From Jeongeupia wiesaeckerbachi (GTDB taxonomy: Bacteria; Pseudomonadota; Gammaproteobacteria; Burkholderiales; Chitinibacteraceae), in assembly GCF_050916355.1 (NCBI RefSeq), contig NZ_CP136946.1, forward strand, positions 1,116,001 to 1,180,000: a stretch of 64,000 nt of DNA. The letters are read 5' to 3'. The notes under the pieces are model-generated. The model had not been told where the DNA came from and did not search any database. It was given only the letters and a program-made list of their open reading frames with translations. Numbering within the stretch: the first letter of the stretch is position 1; each line of letters begins with the position of its first letter. Of the stretch, positions 34,048 through 43,275 are shown one piece after another. The translations under genes were made by a program, and so were the position numbers.

Positions 34048-34959
34048 TCATTTCCGCGCTGGTCGCGCAGCATCGATCACCTGACAGAGCGCAGCCACCC
34101 CGTCGACCAGTCGCGGCCCGGGGCGCAGCAGGCGATCATCGTCGAGCACTTGCAGCCGATGCTGAGCCACCGCCGGCAGGCCCGGATAGCGCAACCAGCG
34201 CTGCCAGTCCGGCGATGCCGACGTGCTGATGATCAGCGCCGGCGCCTTGGCCAGCACCGCTTCGACGCTGACGATGGGGTAGGGCGCCACCGCATCACCG
34301 AACACGTTGATCGCCCCGCAGTCGCCAATGGCCCGACCGAGAAAATCCCGGTCCGACACCGTCATCAACGGCCTGGCGCTGATTTCGAGCATCACCTTCA
34401 GTCTTTGGCGGCTCATGTGCTCGGCCTTCAGTGCCGCATAGCGACGCTCAAGCAACACCGCGCGCTCCGCGGCGGGCTTCTCACGTCCGAGCAAAATGCC
34501 CAGACGGCGCAGATTGTCGGCAACGTCATCGGGATTGGCCGGCTTGCTGATGAAAACAGCGATGCCCTGAGCGCGAAGCTGGGCAAGACTCCGCGCCATC
34601 GCATCACCGGACCATGCAACGACCAGATCCGGCCGCAAGGCCAGCACCGCTTCGACGTTGGCACCATCGTAACGACCGACACGCGGCAAGGTTCGCACGA
34701 CATCGGGATAGTCACTGGCGCTGTCGACACCGACCAGCAACGTTGGCGCCAGCTCCGCGACCAACTCAGTCGCGCTCGGCGCCAGCGTCACAACTCGTTT
34801 GGCCGGCTGAGACAAGCGAACCCGTTCGCCATTGTCATCACGAACCTCGACCGCAGCCTGCGCAGATGTCACCAGCACCAGCCCGAACAACAGCGACTTA
34901 CCCACAGCAAAAATTGAAATGCGTTTCAAATCAACAACCTGAGCCAAGAACAAGCACAT
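34048..34959 (-). CDS. btuF: Periplasmic vitamin B12-binding protein of an ABC transporter (BtuF-like)
   Basis: The 303-residue product has a signal peptide (core LLFGLVLVTSAQA, cleavage after ~residue 35) and a cobalamin/Fe-siderophore-type binding domain: RVVTLAPSATELVAELA, GVDSASDYPDVVRTLPRVGRY, VEAVLALRPDLVVAW, ALIISTSASPDWQRW. This matches BtuF, which delivers corrinoids to BtuCD. No btuC or btuD is in the window and no cobalamin riboswitch is seen upstream, so heme or other metal chelates remain possible. The start is uncertain: ATG at 34959 with GGAG close by, or TTG at 34929 giving a shorter signal. Confidence 0.85.
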   Translation of the reverse strand: MCLFLAQVVDLKRISIFAVGKSLLFGLVLVTSAQAAVEVRDDNGERVRLSQPAKRVVTLAPSATELVAELAPTLLVGVDSASDYPDVVRTLPRVGRYDGANVEAVLALRPDLVVAWSGDAMARSLAQLRAQGIAVFISKPANPDDVADNLRRLGILLGREKPAAERAVLLERRYAALKAEHMSRQRLKVMLEISARPLMTVSDRDFLGRAIGDCGAINVFGDAVAPYPIVSVEAVLAKAPALIISTSASPDWQRWLRYPGLPAVAQHRLQVLDDDRLLRPGPRLVDGVAALCQVIDAARPARK

Positions 34960-35091
34960 CGCTCCGATGTGGACAAGCATTGTTTGAGCAAATCTGTCGA
35001 TTTGACCACCAAACCATCCACAAGCTCGACCCCGTCTTCGACACCCTGCTGTCATTAACGCAAAGCAATGATTAAAAAAGGAAAAACACCG

Positions 35092-35100
35092 TTATCCACA
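35092..35100 (+). promoter_or_regulatory. DnaA box (TTATCCACA) near the 3' end of ylqF
   Basis: A perfect high-affinity DnaA 9-mer lies in the 60-base gap between the btuF-like gene and ylqF. Another lies 1.2 kb away, past the start of ylqF. Their role is not known. Confidence 0.4.
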
Positions 35101-35120
35101 GAAAAAGGTGCCCCTTGTTT

Positions 35121-36050
35121 CTACTCTTGTATTCTCTTTTCAACTGAATCAGTTAAAGACGCTTCCGCTTCCAAACGCTGTTGTTCGACGACTTCAGCCT
35201 GTTCTTTTGCTACGTCATCCGGTGTTTCCAACGACATCCGCCCGATGGTTGCACTGCGAAATTCGGTCAGCAGGAGTTCGGCTGTCTTCTGCGTGTCAAC
35301 GCGGTTACCCGGCAACACCGCACCTCGTTGACGTCCAATCCGTTCGAGCAGCTCTTCGACACCGCCTTCAAGCGACTTGATTTTGTAACGGGTCTGCAGA
35401 AAATCCGGATAACGCTGCCGCAACACATCCAGCGCAAACCACGCCACATCCTCATCGTTGTAGGCGTTCCGACCTACCGACCCTGCCATCGCTAAGCGAT
35501 AGCCCCAGATATCGTGTTCGATCTTCGGCCAGAGCAGGCCAGGCGTGTCATACAGGATCATGCCGCCACTGAGTTCGACCCGTTGCTGACTTTTAGTTAC
35601 GCCGGGGGTATCTGCCACGTTGGCGATCTTCCGGCTCATCAACAGGTTGACCAGCGTCGATTTGCCGACGTTGGGAATGCCCAAGATCATGGCCCGCAGC
35701 GGCTTGGTTTCACCGGTGCGATGCGGTGCCAGCTTCAGACACCGTTGCGGAATCTGTTTGGCTTCCGAAGCCTTGTTGTCCAGTCCGAGCAGCATCGCGG
35801 CGCGATTGGGCTGGGCATTGAACCAGTCCAGCCAGACCCGGTTGAGCTTGGGATCGGCCAGATCGGCCTTGTTCAGGATCGTCAACGCCGGGCGGTTCCG
35901 GTGCTTACGCAACTGTTCGATCATCGGATTGCTGCTGGAGAACGGCAAACGTGCATCCACGATCTCGATCACCACGTCGACCTTGGCCATGGTCTCGGCG
36001 ACCTGCTTGCGCGCCGCATTCATATGACCGGGAAACCACTGGATCGCCAT
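35121..36050 (-). CDS. ylqF: Ribosome biogenesis GTPase YlqF/RbgA
   Basis: The 309-residue protein is a circularly permuted GTPase: G4 (LTILNKADLAD) comes before G1 (MILGIPNVGKSTLVN) and G3 (LYDTPGLLWPK). It begins with MAIQWFPGHMNAARKQV, the family signature. In Bacillus RbgA helps late assembly of the 50S subunit; proteobacterial members probably do the same. The C-terminal ~80 residues are less conserved, with a Glu/Gln-rich end. Its stop lies 21 bases from a DnaA box. Confidence 0.93.
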   Translation of the reverse strand: MAIQWFPGHMNAARKQVAETMAKVDVVIEIVDARLPFSSSNPMIEQLRKHRNRPALTILNKADLADPKLNRVWLDWFNAQPNRAAMLLGLDNKASEAKQIPQRCLKLAPHRTGETKPLRAMILGIPNVGKSTLVNLLMSRKIANVADTPGVTKSQQRVELSGGMILYDTPGLLWPKIEHDIWGYRLAMAGSVGRNAYNDEDVAWFALDVLRQRYPDFLQTRYKIKSLEGGVEELLERIGRQRGAVLPGNRVDTQKTAELLLTEFRSATIGRMSLETPDDVAKEQAEVVEQQRLEAEASLTDSVEKRIQE

Positions 36051-36393
36051 GACCCCTCCTGAAGCTCAAAAGCCGCGGATTATACGCTTGTTCACAAAGC
36101 CATAATGAAATCAATGACTTGGATTGTGGGTAAGCAAGGCGCTCGCTGTGAGCAAGTCCGTTCCTGTGTCAGAAGACAAAACACTCCACCACTTGTCCAC
36201 ACTAGCCAGGCTGGATTCTACCGATCGAGATCAACAAGCAAGTCCTTGAAGTGATGATGGAATCCGGCTTATCCACAGCTTCGGTACGCCCTTATTATCT
36301 ACTCTTATATATGCTTCTCTTAACATCAAGCTAGCGCTGTGAACGTCCCAGTGAAGTACACTTGCGACGCACGAACTGGGTACGGACATCATC
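36051..36393. promoter_or_regulatory. Intergenic region with a DnaA box; no gene
   Basis: This 340-base gap between ylqF and the divergent thioredoxin-like gene is AT-richer than its surroundings. It contains a perfect DnaA box TTATCCACA (36269-36277). It must also hold the promoters for both genes. No RNA gene or open frame was recognised. Confidence 0.4.
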
Positions 36394-36885
36394 ATGAAGA
36401 CGCGTTATCTAGGCGTTATCGCCGTTGTGCTTGCTCTACTGGCAGGCATTTTTATCGTTTCCGGAAAAAAATCAGCACCTGATGTCAGTTTCACGACATT
36501 GGATGGACAAAAATATGTACTCAATTCTTTGAAAGGCCAGGTCGTGCTGGTCAACTTCTGGGCAACCAGTTGCAGCGGATGCATGCAGGAAATGCCTGAA
36601 TTGATCAAGTTACAGCAGCAATACGGGAATAAAGGTTACAAAACCCTGGCCATTGCAATGAATTACGATGTGCCGGAATACATTGAAAACTACCGTAAAC
36701 GCACTTCCTTGCCATTTATCATCAGCCACGATAAAAATGGCAGCCTAGCCAAAGCATTTGGTGATGTTGCTTTGACGCCGACCAGTTTTCTGATTGACAA
36801 AAACGGAAAAATTGTTAAGCAGTATGTAGGTATTCCAGATATGAAAGAACTCAATAGATTGATTTCAAATTCACTCGATATCTAG
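36394..36885 (+). CDS. TlpA/ResA-like thioredoxin-fold protein
   Basis: The 163-residue protein has a single N-terminal membrane anchor (LGVIAVVLALLAGIFIVSG), so the domain faces the periplasm. The redox motif is CSGC in FWATSCSGCMQEMPEL, and the cis-Pro loop is LTPTSFLIDKNGK. Such proteins reduce disulfides, often in cytochrome c maturation. Composition is lower in GC than most of the window. It lies alone, convergent to the pilin operon, with which it shares a terminator. Confidence 0.9.
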   Translation: MKTRYLGVIAVVLALLAGIFIVSGKKSAPDVSFTTLDGQKYVLNSLKGQVVLVNFWATSCSGCMQEMPELIKLQQQYGNKGYKTLAIAMNYDVPEYIENYRKRTSLPFIISHDKNGSLAKAFGDVALTPTSFLIDKNGKIVKQYVGIPDMKELNRLISNSLDI

Positions 36886-36901
36886 AAAATCTTGACGAAA
36901 A

Positions 36902-36925
36902 AAAAGCCGGTATTATCCGGCTTTT
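36902..36925. terminator. Bidirectional Rho-independent terminator
   Basis: A 9-bp stem (aaaagccgg / ccggctttt) with loop tattat. T-rich flanks exist in both directions, with the longer run on the minus-strand side. It serves the thioredoxin-like gene and the pilin operon ending at pilE. Confidence 0.88.
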
Positions 36926-36943
36926 CCTTTATTAATCATGGGC

Positions 36944-37327
36944 TTAGTTCGTCCACTTTCCTGTGCGCGTACCAGTGCTGTCAAGAACCTGATTACCATC
37001 ACCTGCTTGGGATCTACTTGTCGTTGGTGTTGCCGTAATTGTAAATGTCGTAGCGGTCGCACAGGCAGTTGAAATCGCATAAAAAGTATTGGTTGGATCA
37101 GTTACTCCGCAAGTTGTTCCTGCTGCTGTCGTAGTGTAACGACCATTGGTGCTGAAATAGCGTTCCATTGCCTGTGCTTGTGCAACCAATTGACGTTGAA
37201 CATCAACTCGCCGGGTTCTGACAATATATTGCGTATAATTTGGCAAGGCTACTGCAGCCAAAATACCAATGATCGCAATCGTGATCATCAATTCGATCAG
37301 CGTAAAACCCCGATTGGATCTGAGCAT
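36944..37327 (-). CDS. pilE: Type IV minor pilin, PilE type
   Basis: The 127-residue prepilin begins MLRSNRGFTLIELMITIAI: a short basic leader, cleavage at G|F and Glu5. The globular part has two Cys (TTCGVTD, STACATA) for the C-terminal disulfide loop. It is last in the operon pilY1-fimT-pilV-pilW-pilX-pilE, 12 bases after pilX. Minor pilins prime assembly of the type IV pilus and hold PilY1 at its tip. The Thr-rich C-terminal half is poorly conserved. Confidence 0.87.
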   Translation of the reverse strand: MLRSNRGFTLIELMITIAIIGILAAVALPNYTQYIVRTRRVDVQRQLVAQAQAMERYFSTNGRYTTTAAGTTCGVTDPTNTFYAISTACATATTFTITATPTTSRSQAGDGNQVLDSTGTRTGKWTN

Positions 37328-37339
37328 GAATAAAATTCC

Positions 37340-37828
37340 TTAAGAAATAGGACAAACATAGGCAACAGATTGCAATACAACCACTGAACGTGTATCGATT
37401 CCCTGGCCTCGCCCCATGATACTGTAGGGTTTACAACCCAACTTGTCGGTTGGTAGAAAGCTATTGCTTAGCTGATTAACCAGAAATTTTGCCGACGTCG
37501 CCTGTCCATTATTGATAGCTGCAACTTTAGCGTTGGTATCCGACCAACTGTTTGGCATGACCGTCACCGCAGCGCCTGTATCGGTGACATTTGCGGTAGT
37601 GCAACCAGCCAAACAGGCGTCTGCATTGTTCTGCAGTACCGCTTCACCTTGACGTAATGCCTGCTCGGCGGCTTGATAGGCTCGATTGCGATCCATGTAG
37701 TTGCCGGCCATCTTTTCATTCATCGTTGTCGCACGCATTGTGTTAACAACCAGGATGGTCACAATGACAAGCAGAATCAGCGATACCACGAGAACAAAAC
37801 CCTGCTGGCGCTTATAAATGGCTCTCAT
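37340..37828 (-). CDS. pilX: Type IV pilus assembly protein PilX
   Basis: The 162-residue protein starts MRAIYKRQQGFVLVVSLIL, a prepilin-type leader with a hydrophobic helix that lacks Glu5, as usual for PilX. The next block, ATTMNEKMAGNYMDRNRAYQAAEQALRQGE, is the PilX_N signature. Two Cys pairs (ADACLAGC, and LGCKP with VCPIS) may form disulfides. PilX is a minor pilin that bridges the pilin core and PilY1. It begins eight bases after the pilW stop. Confidence 0.88.
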   Translation of the reverse strand: MRAIYKRQQGFVLVVSLILLVIVTILVVNTMRATTMNEKMAGNYMDRNRAYQAAEQALRQGEAVLQNNADACLAGCTTANVTDTGAAVTVMPNSWSDTNAKVAAINNGQATSAKFLVNQLSNSFLPTDKLGCKPYSIMGRGQGIDTRSVVVLQSVAYVCPIS

Positions 37829-37836
37829 TGCTTGTC

Positions 37837-38589
37837 CTAACGGTTTCTGAGTACGATCGTTGTACGAAACGTACGGTAGAGCTTCCTGTCGTTGTCTGAC
37901 CCGACAATAGGCTGACCTGCACAATCGGTCACCGTAGTCGGTTTAACGATGCTGCTGTCGGTGTTTTCACTCCTCAGTACCAAGCACGCCTTGATGGCAA
38001 CAATCTGCGCTGCCGTTACGCCCCCTGGCAGCGTGTCAACATAGCGGTTAGCAATGCAGTCGCGCTCTTTCTTTCCGCTACCTACATTGGCCCCGCAGCC
38101 GAAATCAGCCGGCGTTGCTGGTACAGCATCAGTATCATCAATGCCGTAGCGAAGTTTGAAATCAGCCACTTCGGTACCGCTGCCCGTACCCGTAGTAGCA
38201 AGCCAGTCAGTGCTTCCGCACTGCAACTTGCTACTACTCGTTGAAATAGCCAATGTTGTTGCACCGGCAGCAGCGGAACCACCATCGCAGTTGATCTGGT
38301 TGGTTCCGTCTGCGGTAAATTTCACCGTAATCGACGTATTGGAGTTTCCGGAAATACGATCGCTAGCCAAAGGCGAGGTCGGATCAGCACGATAGCCGGC
38401 CTGGCCAATGACGCGCTGCAACATCGACAATGCAAAGCGACCATCTTCGGATAGATGGTTTTGCATCGCCTGAACGCGGTATGTTTGCTTGGTCGAGATA
38501 TACAGCTCAGAAACAGCCAATAGCACAAGCAATGAAATGGCCATGGTGACCATCAGTTCGATCAGCGTAAATCCGCGCGTGGTGTTCAT
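37837..38589 (-). CDS. pilW: Type IV pilus assembly protein PilW
   Basis: The 250-residue minor pilin begins MNTTRGFTLIELMVTMAIS with cleavage at G|F and Glu5, followed by the family block VSELYISTKQTYRVQ and HLSEDGRFALSMLQRVIGQAGY. The longer C-terminal domain has several Cys (INCDGG, LQCGS, FGCGAN, VTDCAG). The ATG at 38589 overlaps the pilV stop by four bases. It acts with FimT, PilV and PilX as the initiation complex. Confidence 0.9.
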   Translation of the reverse strand: MNTTRGFTLIELMVTMAISLLVLLAVSELYISTKQTYRVQAMQNHLSEDGRFALSMLQRVIGQAGYRADPTSPLASDRISGNSNTSITVKFTADGTNQINCDGGSAAAGATTLAISTSSSKLQCGSTDWLATTGTGSGTEVADFKLRYGIDDTDAVPATPADFGCGANVGSGKKERDCIANRYVDTLPGGVTAAQIVAIKACLVLRSENTDSSIVKPTTVTDCAGQPIVGSDNDRKLYRTFRTTIVLRNR

Positions 38590-39104
38590 TCGATCACCGT
38601 TGAGTAACTGGTGTTGTAATCTGTAGCGCTGCTGACCTTGCCACGATCGTCTATCCAAGTGATGGTCAGCGTATAACGTAAAAAACCGGCTGATTGGCTA
38701 TTAGCGGTAACTAAGGTGTACTGGGCTCCCGGTAATTGAGTACGCAAAGCGCTATTCCATTCAGTCATTTCATTGCTGAGTTGATAGGTTTGTCGACCTG
38801 CGTCTTGCGCTCCGCAACTGACTTGATCAGCATTGCTACTGTTCTGGGTGCATTTGGAAAAATCTGGTGGTTGTGGCGTTGTACCATCTTCACCACTACC
38901 CAAATAGGGGGTCCGATTGGCTCGAATGCGATCGGCAAGATCCGCACTGAGATCCGCAGCAATACCCCGGTAATAGGCACTTTGACTCATGATCATCGAA
39001 CGGGAATGCAAGCCGGCCAGGCCTAGCAAACCCAAGGCCAGGATGACCAGTGAGACCATGACCTCAATCAGCGAAATGCCATACTGCAGACGCGGGGACA
39101 TCAT
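38586..39104 (-). CDS. pilV: Type IV pilus modification/assembly protein PilV
   Basis: The 172-residue minor pilin begins MMSPRLQYGISLIEVMVSLV, with cleavage at G|I and Glu5, followed by LGLLGLAGLHSRSMIMSQSAYYR, the PilV pattern. Cys residues occur in DFSKCTQN and VSCGAQDAG. The start has two adjacent ATG (39104 and 39101); the first overlaps the fimT stop. Overlaps on both sides indicate coupled translation. Confidence 0.89.
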   Translation of the reverse strand: MMSPRLQYGISLIEVMVSLVILALGLLGLAGLHSRSMIMSQSAYYRGIAADLSADLADRIRANRTPYLGSGEDGTTPQPPDFSKCTQNSSNADQVSCGAQDAGRQTYQLSNEMTEWNSALRTQLPGAQYTLVTANSQSAGFLRYTLTITWIDDRGKVSSATDYNTSYSTVIE

Positions 39105-39619
39105 GTGCACACCGTCGAAGTAATCATCTTGCTCACTCGGCCAGACAACGCGACAGCAACCTGTTGCTGCTTTCGGCCACTGATGCAAAGCGAGAATGTT
39201 GCTGCGGCCTGCGTGCTGCCCAACGTTGGATTGAATACCACGGACGTTACCGAGCCAGCAGTTGTGACGTTGATGCCTTGCGGTACGAGCAATCGCAATA
39301 TCTTGCTGCTGGCATCGTCAACCAACCAGCCTTTCGACCAGTCGCTAGCGGTCGTCGAACAACTGGCTGTGCTGCTGTTCGCGTCAGTGCTTGGACACAC
39401 CGTCATGCTGCTGCGGCGTTTGATGGCCTCAAGCCTTGCGGTATTGAGCGTGCTGACCAAAAGATCGGTCTGCGAGGCGAGGCGGGCGTCGCGAACCCAG
39501 GTAACCATGCTGGGTACGGCAATGGCGGCGAGAATGCCGAGGATGGAAACAGTCACCATCACTTCGATCAGAGAGGCGCCGGCGATGCGATGAAGGGATG
39601 CCGGTAATCTGCGCATCAT
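39101..39619 (-). CDS. fimT: GspH/FimT-type minor pilin
   Basis: The 172-residue protein has a prepilin leader ending in IAGASLIEVMVTVSI, with Glu5, followed by the helix GILAAIAVPSMVTWV and the family block LVSTLNTARLEAIKRRSSMTVCP. Cys pairs lie in MTVCPSTD, TASCST, FSLCISG and STVCT. It corresponds to FimU/FimT of Pseudomonas. GGGAG lies five bases before the ATG at 39619, which overlaps the pilY1 stop. Confidence 0.88.
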   Translation of the reverse strand: MMRRLPASLHRIAGASLIEVMVTVSILGILAAIAVPSMVTWVRDARLASQTDLLVSTLNTARLEAIKRRSSMTVCPSTDANSSTASCSTTASDWSKGWLVDDASSKILRLLVPQGINVTTAGSVTSVVFNPTLGSTQAAATFSLCISGRKQQQVAVALSGRVSKMITSTVCT

Positions 39620-42600
39620 TTGATCTCCCGCCAAGTCATCGTTTCGACTTTGACGCCGCTAGGCGGACCAAGCAGATCATCCTTGTCGACTTTGTCGTCG
39701 CCGATCGTGCCGGAATACGTCGTTCCCTGGCCCGTCGATGCCGGGCGACCTTGTGGTGCGAACGTTGATGGCCGGTTGGCGCCGGTACGTGCGTTGCCTA
39801 CATATACCCCCATCGAGTTCGCTTCGCGTTGGGCAATGATCTGGCCGAGCGCCAGATCAGAACCATCCGGGAGCTTGGGAGGCGTGATGATTTTGCTATC
39901 ACTGCCGACGTAGGTCAGTTCAGTCGGAATCCCGCTCTTGTCGTAACCGCTTGCGTAGGCTTCACCAGTACTGAAGCCAAGTTTGTCTGCCGCGGTTGAA
40001 CGTCTATCCGGTGTGACATCGACAAAACTGTAAGCCCGGCTGAAGTCGCTGGTGTTGTTCTTGGTTGGCACCGAGCCTGTCAGCGGATTCAGGCCCATGA
40101 TCCAGCCCTTGCCACCGGGCAGACACTTCTCGTTCGACTGCGTGATGCCGGTACCAAACAGTACTTTGTCGTTGTACCACATTGGAGACGTGACCAGCCG
40201 TTCGGTATTGGTAAGGTCTATATACCAGCCAAGCTTGCTGTTGTTCGCCGCACGCAGGTCAATCGCGTTTGTCGACATTTTGCGGTAGGTGCCGACGCGC
40301 TTGCTGGTGTCGGTGACTGCGTAGGTCGCATCGATCGTCTGCACTTGCAGATCGCTACGCGTCACGGTCGTCGGTATGGTGTCCATGACATCAACCACGC
40401 CGTAGAGGCTCTGGGTTGTGGTGTCGGTACGATCGGTATCGGTCAACAGCCTGCCGGTACCAAACAAGATCAGGTTGCCGAGTGGCGTATTATCGGCTTT
40501 ATCAACGGCCATAACGGCCGGACGCATGATGATTGGATGAGTAGGACCTGCATCGAAAATCGGTGTCGATGTAACACTGAAATTTGCCGGGTCATTGGTT
40601 GTCAGGTCGAAGCGCCAGAGTTTGCCGTTGCTATCGCCGGCGTAGACATAATCGAGGACACCATCCTGGCCGAAGTCGACTCCTGCCGGCGATGACAGAC
40701 CGGCGCCACCGGTAACGGCGATTTCCTTGAGCAGGACTCCGGTGTCGGCGTTGATCACGTATAGCGACGATGATTTAGCCGATTGGGTGCCATCGTTGTA
40801 ATCACTTTCGTAGCCGTTGCTGAGTATGACCGCAGATACAACCGTATCAGCGGAGGTCCGGACGTTGTAGATTAACGGTGTGCCGAAGCTGTAGCCCATC
40901 GTGGCCGAATTCTGGTCGGTCCATTCCCATTTGATGGTTTTGCTGGCGCTGCCGCCATTGTTCGGGTCGAAATTGTTGGCCGTCGTTGCGTCGACGGTGA
41001 AGTAACCCTGGCCACCCTGCCCCAATCCCCCTACCAGCAGCGTTTTCCAGTTTGTGCCGACCTTGACATCGGCCCAACGCATACTGCCATTGACGTGAAA
41101 AGCATGCGGAGTGCCTCCGCTTAAGCCGTAGTCGGGTTTGGTCAGCGCCGGTAAATGTGAATAGACGGATGACGGCACATAGGCCATTTTCTCGGTCATG
41201 GTGGCAATATCGAAAGCGTGCAACATGCCATCGTTGGCACCAATAAACACCATATTGCGGTTGGCGTTGTCGGTTATAAATGTCTGATAGTTCGAGTCTG
41301 ATGTATAGCCATTGGGTTTACTAATCACCATTGGTTGGCTGTCGACGATGTCACCGAGCAAGCCATTATTGCGGGTACGATAGTTCGTGACGGTTTCACC
41401 ACGCAGAAACTTCACCACATTTTTACTGTTGCCCAAATTGGGTATGAGCTGCCCGATCAGAGTCGGATCCAGCTGAGATTTTTGCGCTGCAGTCATGTCG
41501 TTATCGACTGCAGTGGGGGTAAATGCGAACGGCGTTGTTTGTCCAGAAACGACTTTGGATGAATAGATGGTCCGATTCGCAGCCACTGGAATCACTGCCT
41601 TGCCATTCGGTGTGCATTGCGACGTCGCCGGGTTGAAGTTGCCAGTACTATCGAGGTTGTAACAGCGAAGCTCGCCATACCAGCCATTGGGGTTGAACAC
41701 CGGCTGAAAGACTTTGTTGCCGGCGCTGACGGTTTCGCTTTGCGTGGCGACGCCGCCGGCATTGGAAATCGAGGCGACAATATTGGCAACAGCGTTGTTC
41801 AGCGCTGCAACCAGTTTGTCTTTGTCGTCTGCTTTTTCGTAAGTGCCATTCCCTCTCCGGGCCGCGACTTCCAGAACCGGATCGTCAACGGCAAAGCCGA
41901 CCGTATAGGTGACGAAGTTTTGCTTTTTGAACTTGTCGTCGTCGAACGATTTGCCGTCGGCATCCTTATCGGCACTATCAGTGCCGACAACGCGAAAATC
42001 TGCATCATAGGCATAGCGAGCGACATCGATGATCGATCGGCCATACGAATTGCTGTCGTCGCTGGTTCCTTTGAATGCCAGTGTCTTGTTTTGCTGACTT
42101 TCTACTTTTGTTGTTGAGTCGGTCACGGTGACCGTATATGACGCTGGGCAATAGCCAAGGGCTGTTTCGGCGGTGGTGCTATCTGCCTTGGTACAGACCG
42201 AGAATTTGGGAGTCAGTTTCTTTGGCGGGGAGCTCGAGTCGTAGCTGACATAGTCGATTGCTGCATAGCTGCTCGACGAGCCTTTTGGTAACCCAGGAAG
42301 TTGATCGTCTTTCGTCGATACGCCATCGGTAACGACAATGACGAAGTTCTTTTGGCAGCGGTATTGGATCGGGCTTGTGTAATTGCCGCTGATTTTTCCG
42401 TAGTACGACGTTTGCCCACCGAAGTAACGAGTGATTTCAAACAGCGTTTCACCCAGTGGGGTCCAAGTACTGGCTGACAAACCTTCGATGGTATCGGTGA
42501 TCGTCTTTTGGTTGCTACCGATGGCGGCTTGCAGTACCCCGGCCTGATCGTTGTCGGCGGTATCGAACGAAAACAACCCCCAACGTAGATTCGGATTGTT

Positions 42601-42849
42601 TGTCACCAGCGTTTTCGCCACATCCTTGGCGACTCGCATCTTGCTCGGATTGCTTGAAGTGACGGTCTTACCGTCTGGGGCATCTTTCATGCTGCCGGAG
42701 TTGTCGATGTGCAGCAGCACATTCGGTATGACCGAAGTCGACAAGGTCGGTGGCAGCGCCGGGTAGGGTTCGGCTGCAAGCGCGCTGTGCCCGAGTGCCG
42801 GAAATGCCAGCGCTAAGCCGTAGCGCAGTGTGCTCAGTCGAAATTGCAT
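39616..42849 (-). CDS. pilY1: Type IV pilus tip adhesin PilY1
   Basis: The 1077-residue secreted protein has a signal peptide (ALAFPALGHSALAAEP). Residues ~35-370 form a von Willebrand A-like domain with the MIDAS motif LHIDNSGSMKDAP. From about residue 480 the β-propeller PilC/PilY domain follows: NGLLGDIVDSQPMV, VFIGANDGMLHAFD, VGGLGQGGQGYFTVD, YVYAGDSNGKLWRFDL. PilY1 sits at the pilus tip, binds calcium and takes part in adhesion, twitching and surface sensing. Here it heads the operon; in Pseudomonas it comes after the minor pilins. The start at 42849 is set by the signal peptide and GGGAG upstream. Confidence 0.94.
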   Translation of the reverse strand: MQFRLSTLRYGLALAFPALGHSALAAEPYPALPPTLSTSVIPNVLLHIDNSGSMKDAPDGKTVTSSNPSKMRVAKDVAKTLVTNNPNLRWGLFSFDTADNDQAGVLQAAIGSNQKTITDTIEGLSASTWTPLGETLFEITRYFGGQTSYYGKISGNYTSPIQYRCQKNFVIVVTDGVSTKDDQLPGLPKGSSSSYAAIDYVSYDSSSPPKKLTPKFSVCTKADSTTAETALGYCPASYTVTVTDSTTKVESQQNKTLAFKGTSDDSNSYGRSIIDVARYAYDADFRVVGTDSADKDADGKSFDDDKFKKQNFVTYTVGFAVDDPVLEVAARRGNGTYEKADDKDKLVAALNNAVANIVASISNAGGVATQSETVSAGNKVFQPVFNPNGWYGELRCYNLDSTGNFNPATSQCTPNGKAVIPVAANRTIYSSKVVSGQTTPFAFTPTAVDNDMTAAQKSQLDPTLIGQLIPNLGNSKNVVKFLRGETVTNYRTRNNGLLGDIVDSQPMVISKPNGYTSDSNYQTFITDNANRNMVFIGANDGMLHAFDIATMTEKMAYVPSSVYSHLPALTKPDYGLSGGTPHAFHVNGSMRWADVKVGTNWKTLLVGGLGQGGQGYFTVDATTANNFDPNNGGSASKTIKWEWTDQNSATMGYSFGTPLIYNVRTSADTVVSAVILSNGYESDYNDGTQSAKSSSLYVINADTGVLLKEIAVTGGAGLSSPAGVDFGQDGVLDYVYAGDSNGKLWRFDLTTNDPANFSVTSTPIFDAGPTHPIIMRPAVMAVDKADNTPLGNLILFGTGRLLTDTDRTDTTTQSLYGVVDVMDTIPTTVTRSDLQVQTIDATYAVTDTSKRVGTYRKMSTNAIDLRAANNSKLGWYIDLTNTERLVTSPMWYNDKVLFGTGITQSNEKCLPGGKGWIMGLNPLTGSVPTKNNTSDFSRAYSFVDVTPDRRSTAADKLGFSTGEAYASGYDKSGIPTELTYVGSDSKIITPPKLPDGSDLALGQIIAQREANSMGVYVGNARTGANRPSTFAPQGRPASTGQGTTYSGTIGDDKVDKDDLLGPPSGVKVETMTWREIK

Positions 42850-43275
42850 CTCATCGTGCTCCCGAACCGTTTCTTGATCCGCCATTCGACGACCGTACTG
42901 GCTTCGGCGGACGTATCAGTATCATTGAATGTACTGATGTTACCGGCCGGCATAACATTAGCGATTCATCATATGGACCCGTGTTTCCAAGCTACAACAC
43001 GGATTTCGGGATGCGCCTGATCCCGGATAACCGGTATGAAACCAGCTACCGATGGTACTGACTGACAGAGGAATTCAGCAGAGGTGTTGGCGTTATAGCC
43101 CAGAAGCGCGTTGGGGCGTGATCCGGTGATTTACCATCAGGTACTGACCTGATTAGTCAGCATGAAACTGAATGATTCCGGGGGCTCAGCGGCGAATTGC
43201 CGGTATCGCTTGCCGTTCACCGCCTGACCGATGGCAGCAAGGTCGCCGCGTTGCACGGCGACCTTTGGGGGCTGA
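42850..43275. other. Intergenic region; no gene, one hairpin behind hemL
   Basis: This 425-base stretch must carry the promoter of the pilY1 operon. Open frames on the plus strand end in a plausible-looking but unsupported peptide. A perfect 10-bp hairpin (AAGGTCGCCG, 43239-43248, with CGGCGACCTT, 43256-43265) lies ten bases beyond the hemL stop; it may be a weak terminator, though no T run follows. Confidence 0.45.

Noticed and set aside
34960..35120. Possible cobalamin riboswitch before the btuF-like gene
   Set aside because: The gap is too short and the B12-box is absent.
42900..43061. Plus-strand frame ending in a protein-like peptide (DFGMRLIPDNRYETSYRW)
   Set aside because: It would begin inside pilY1 on the opposite strand, has no start signal, and has no recognisable family.
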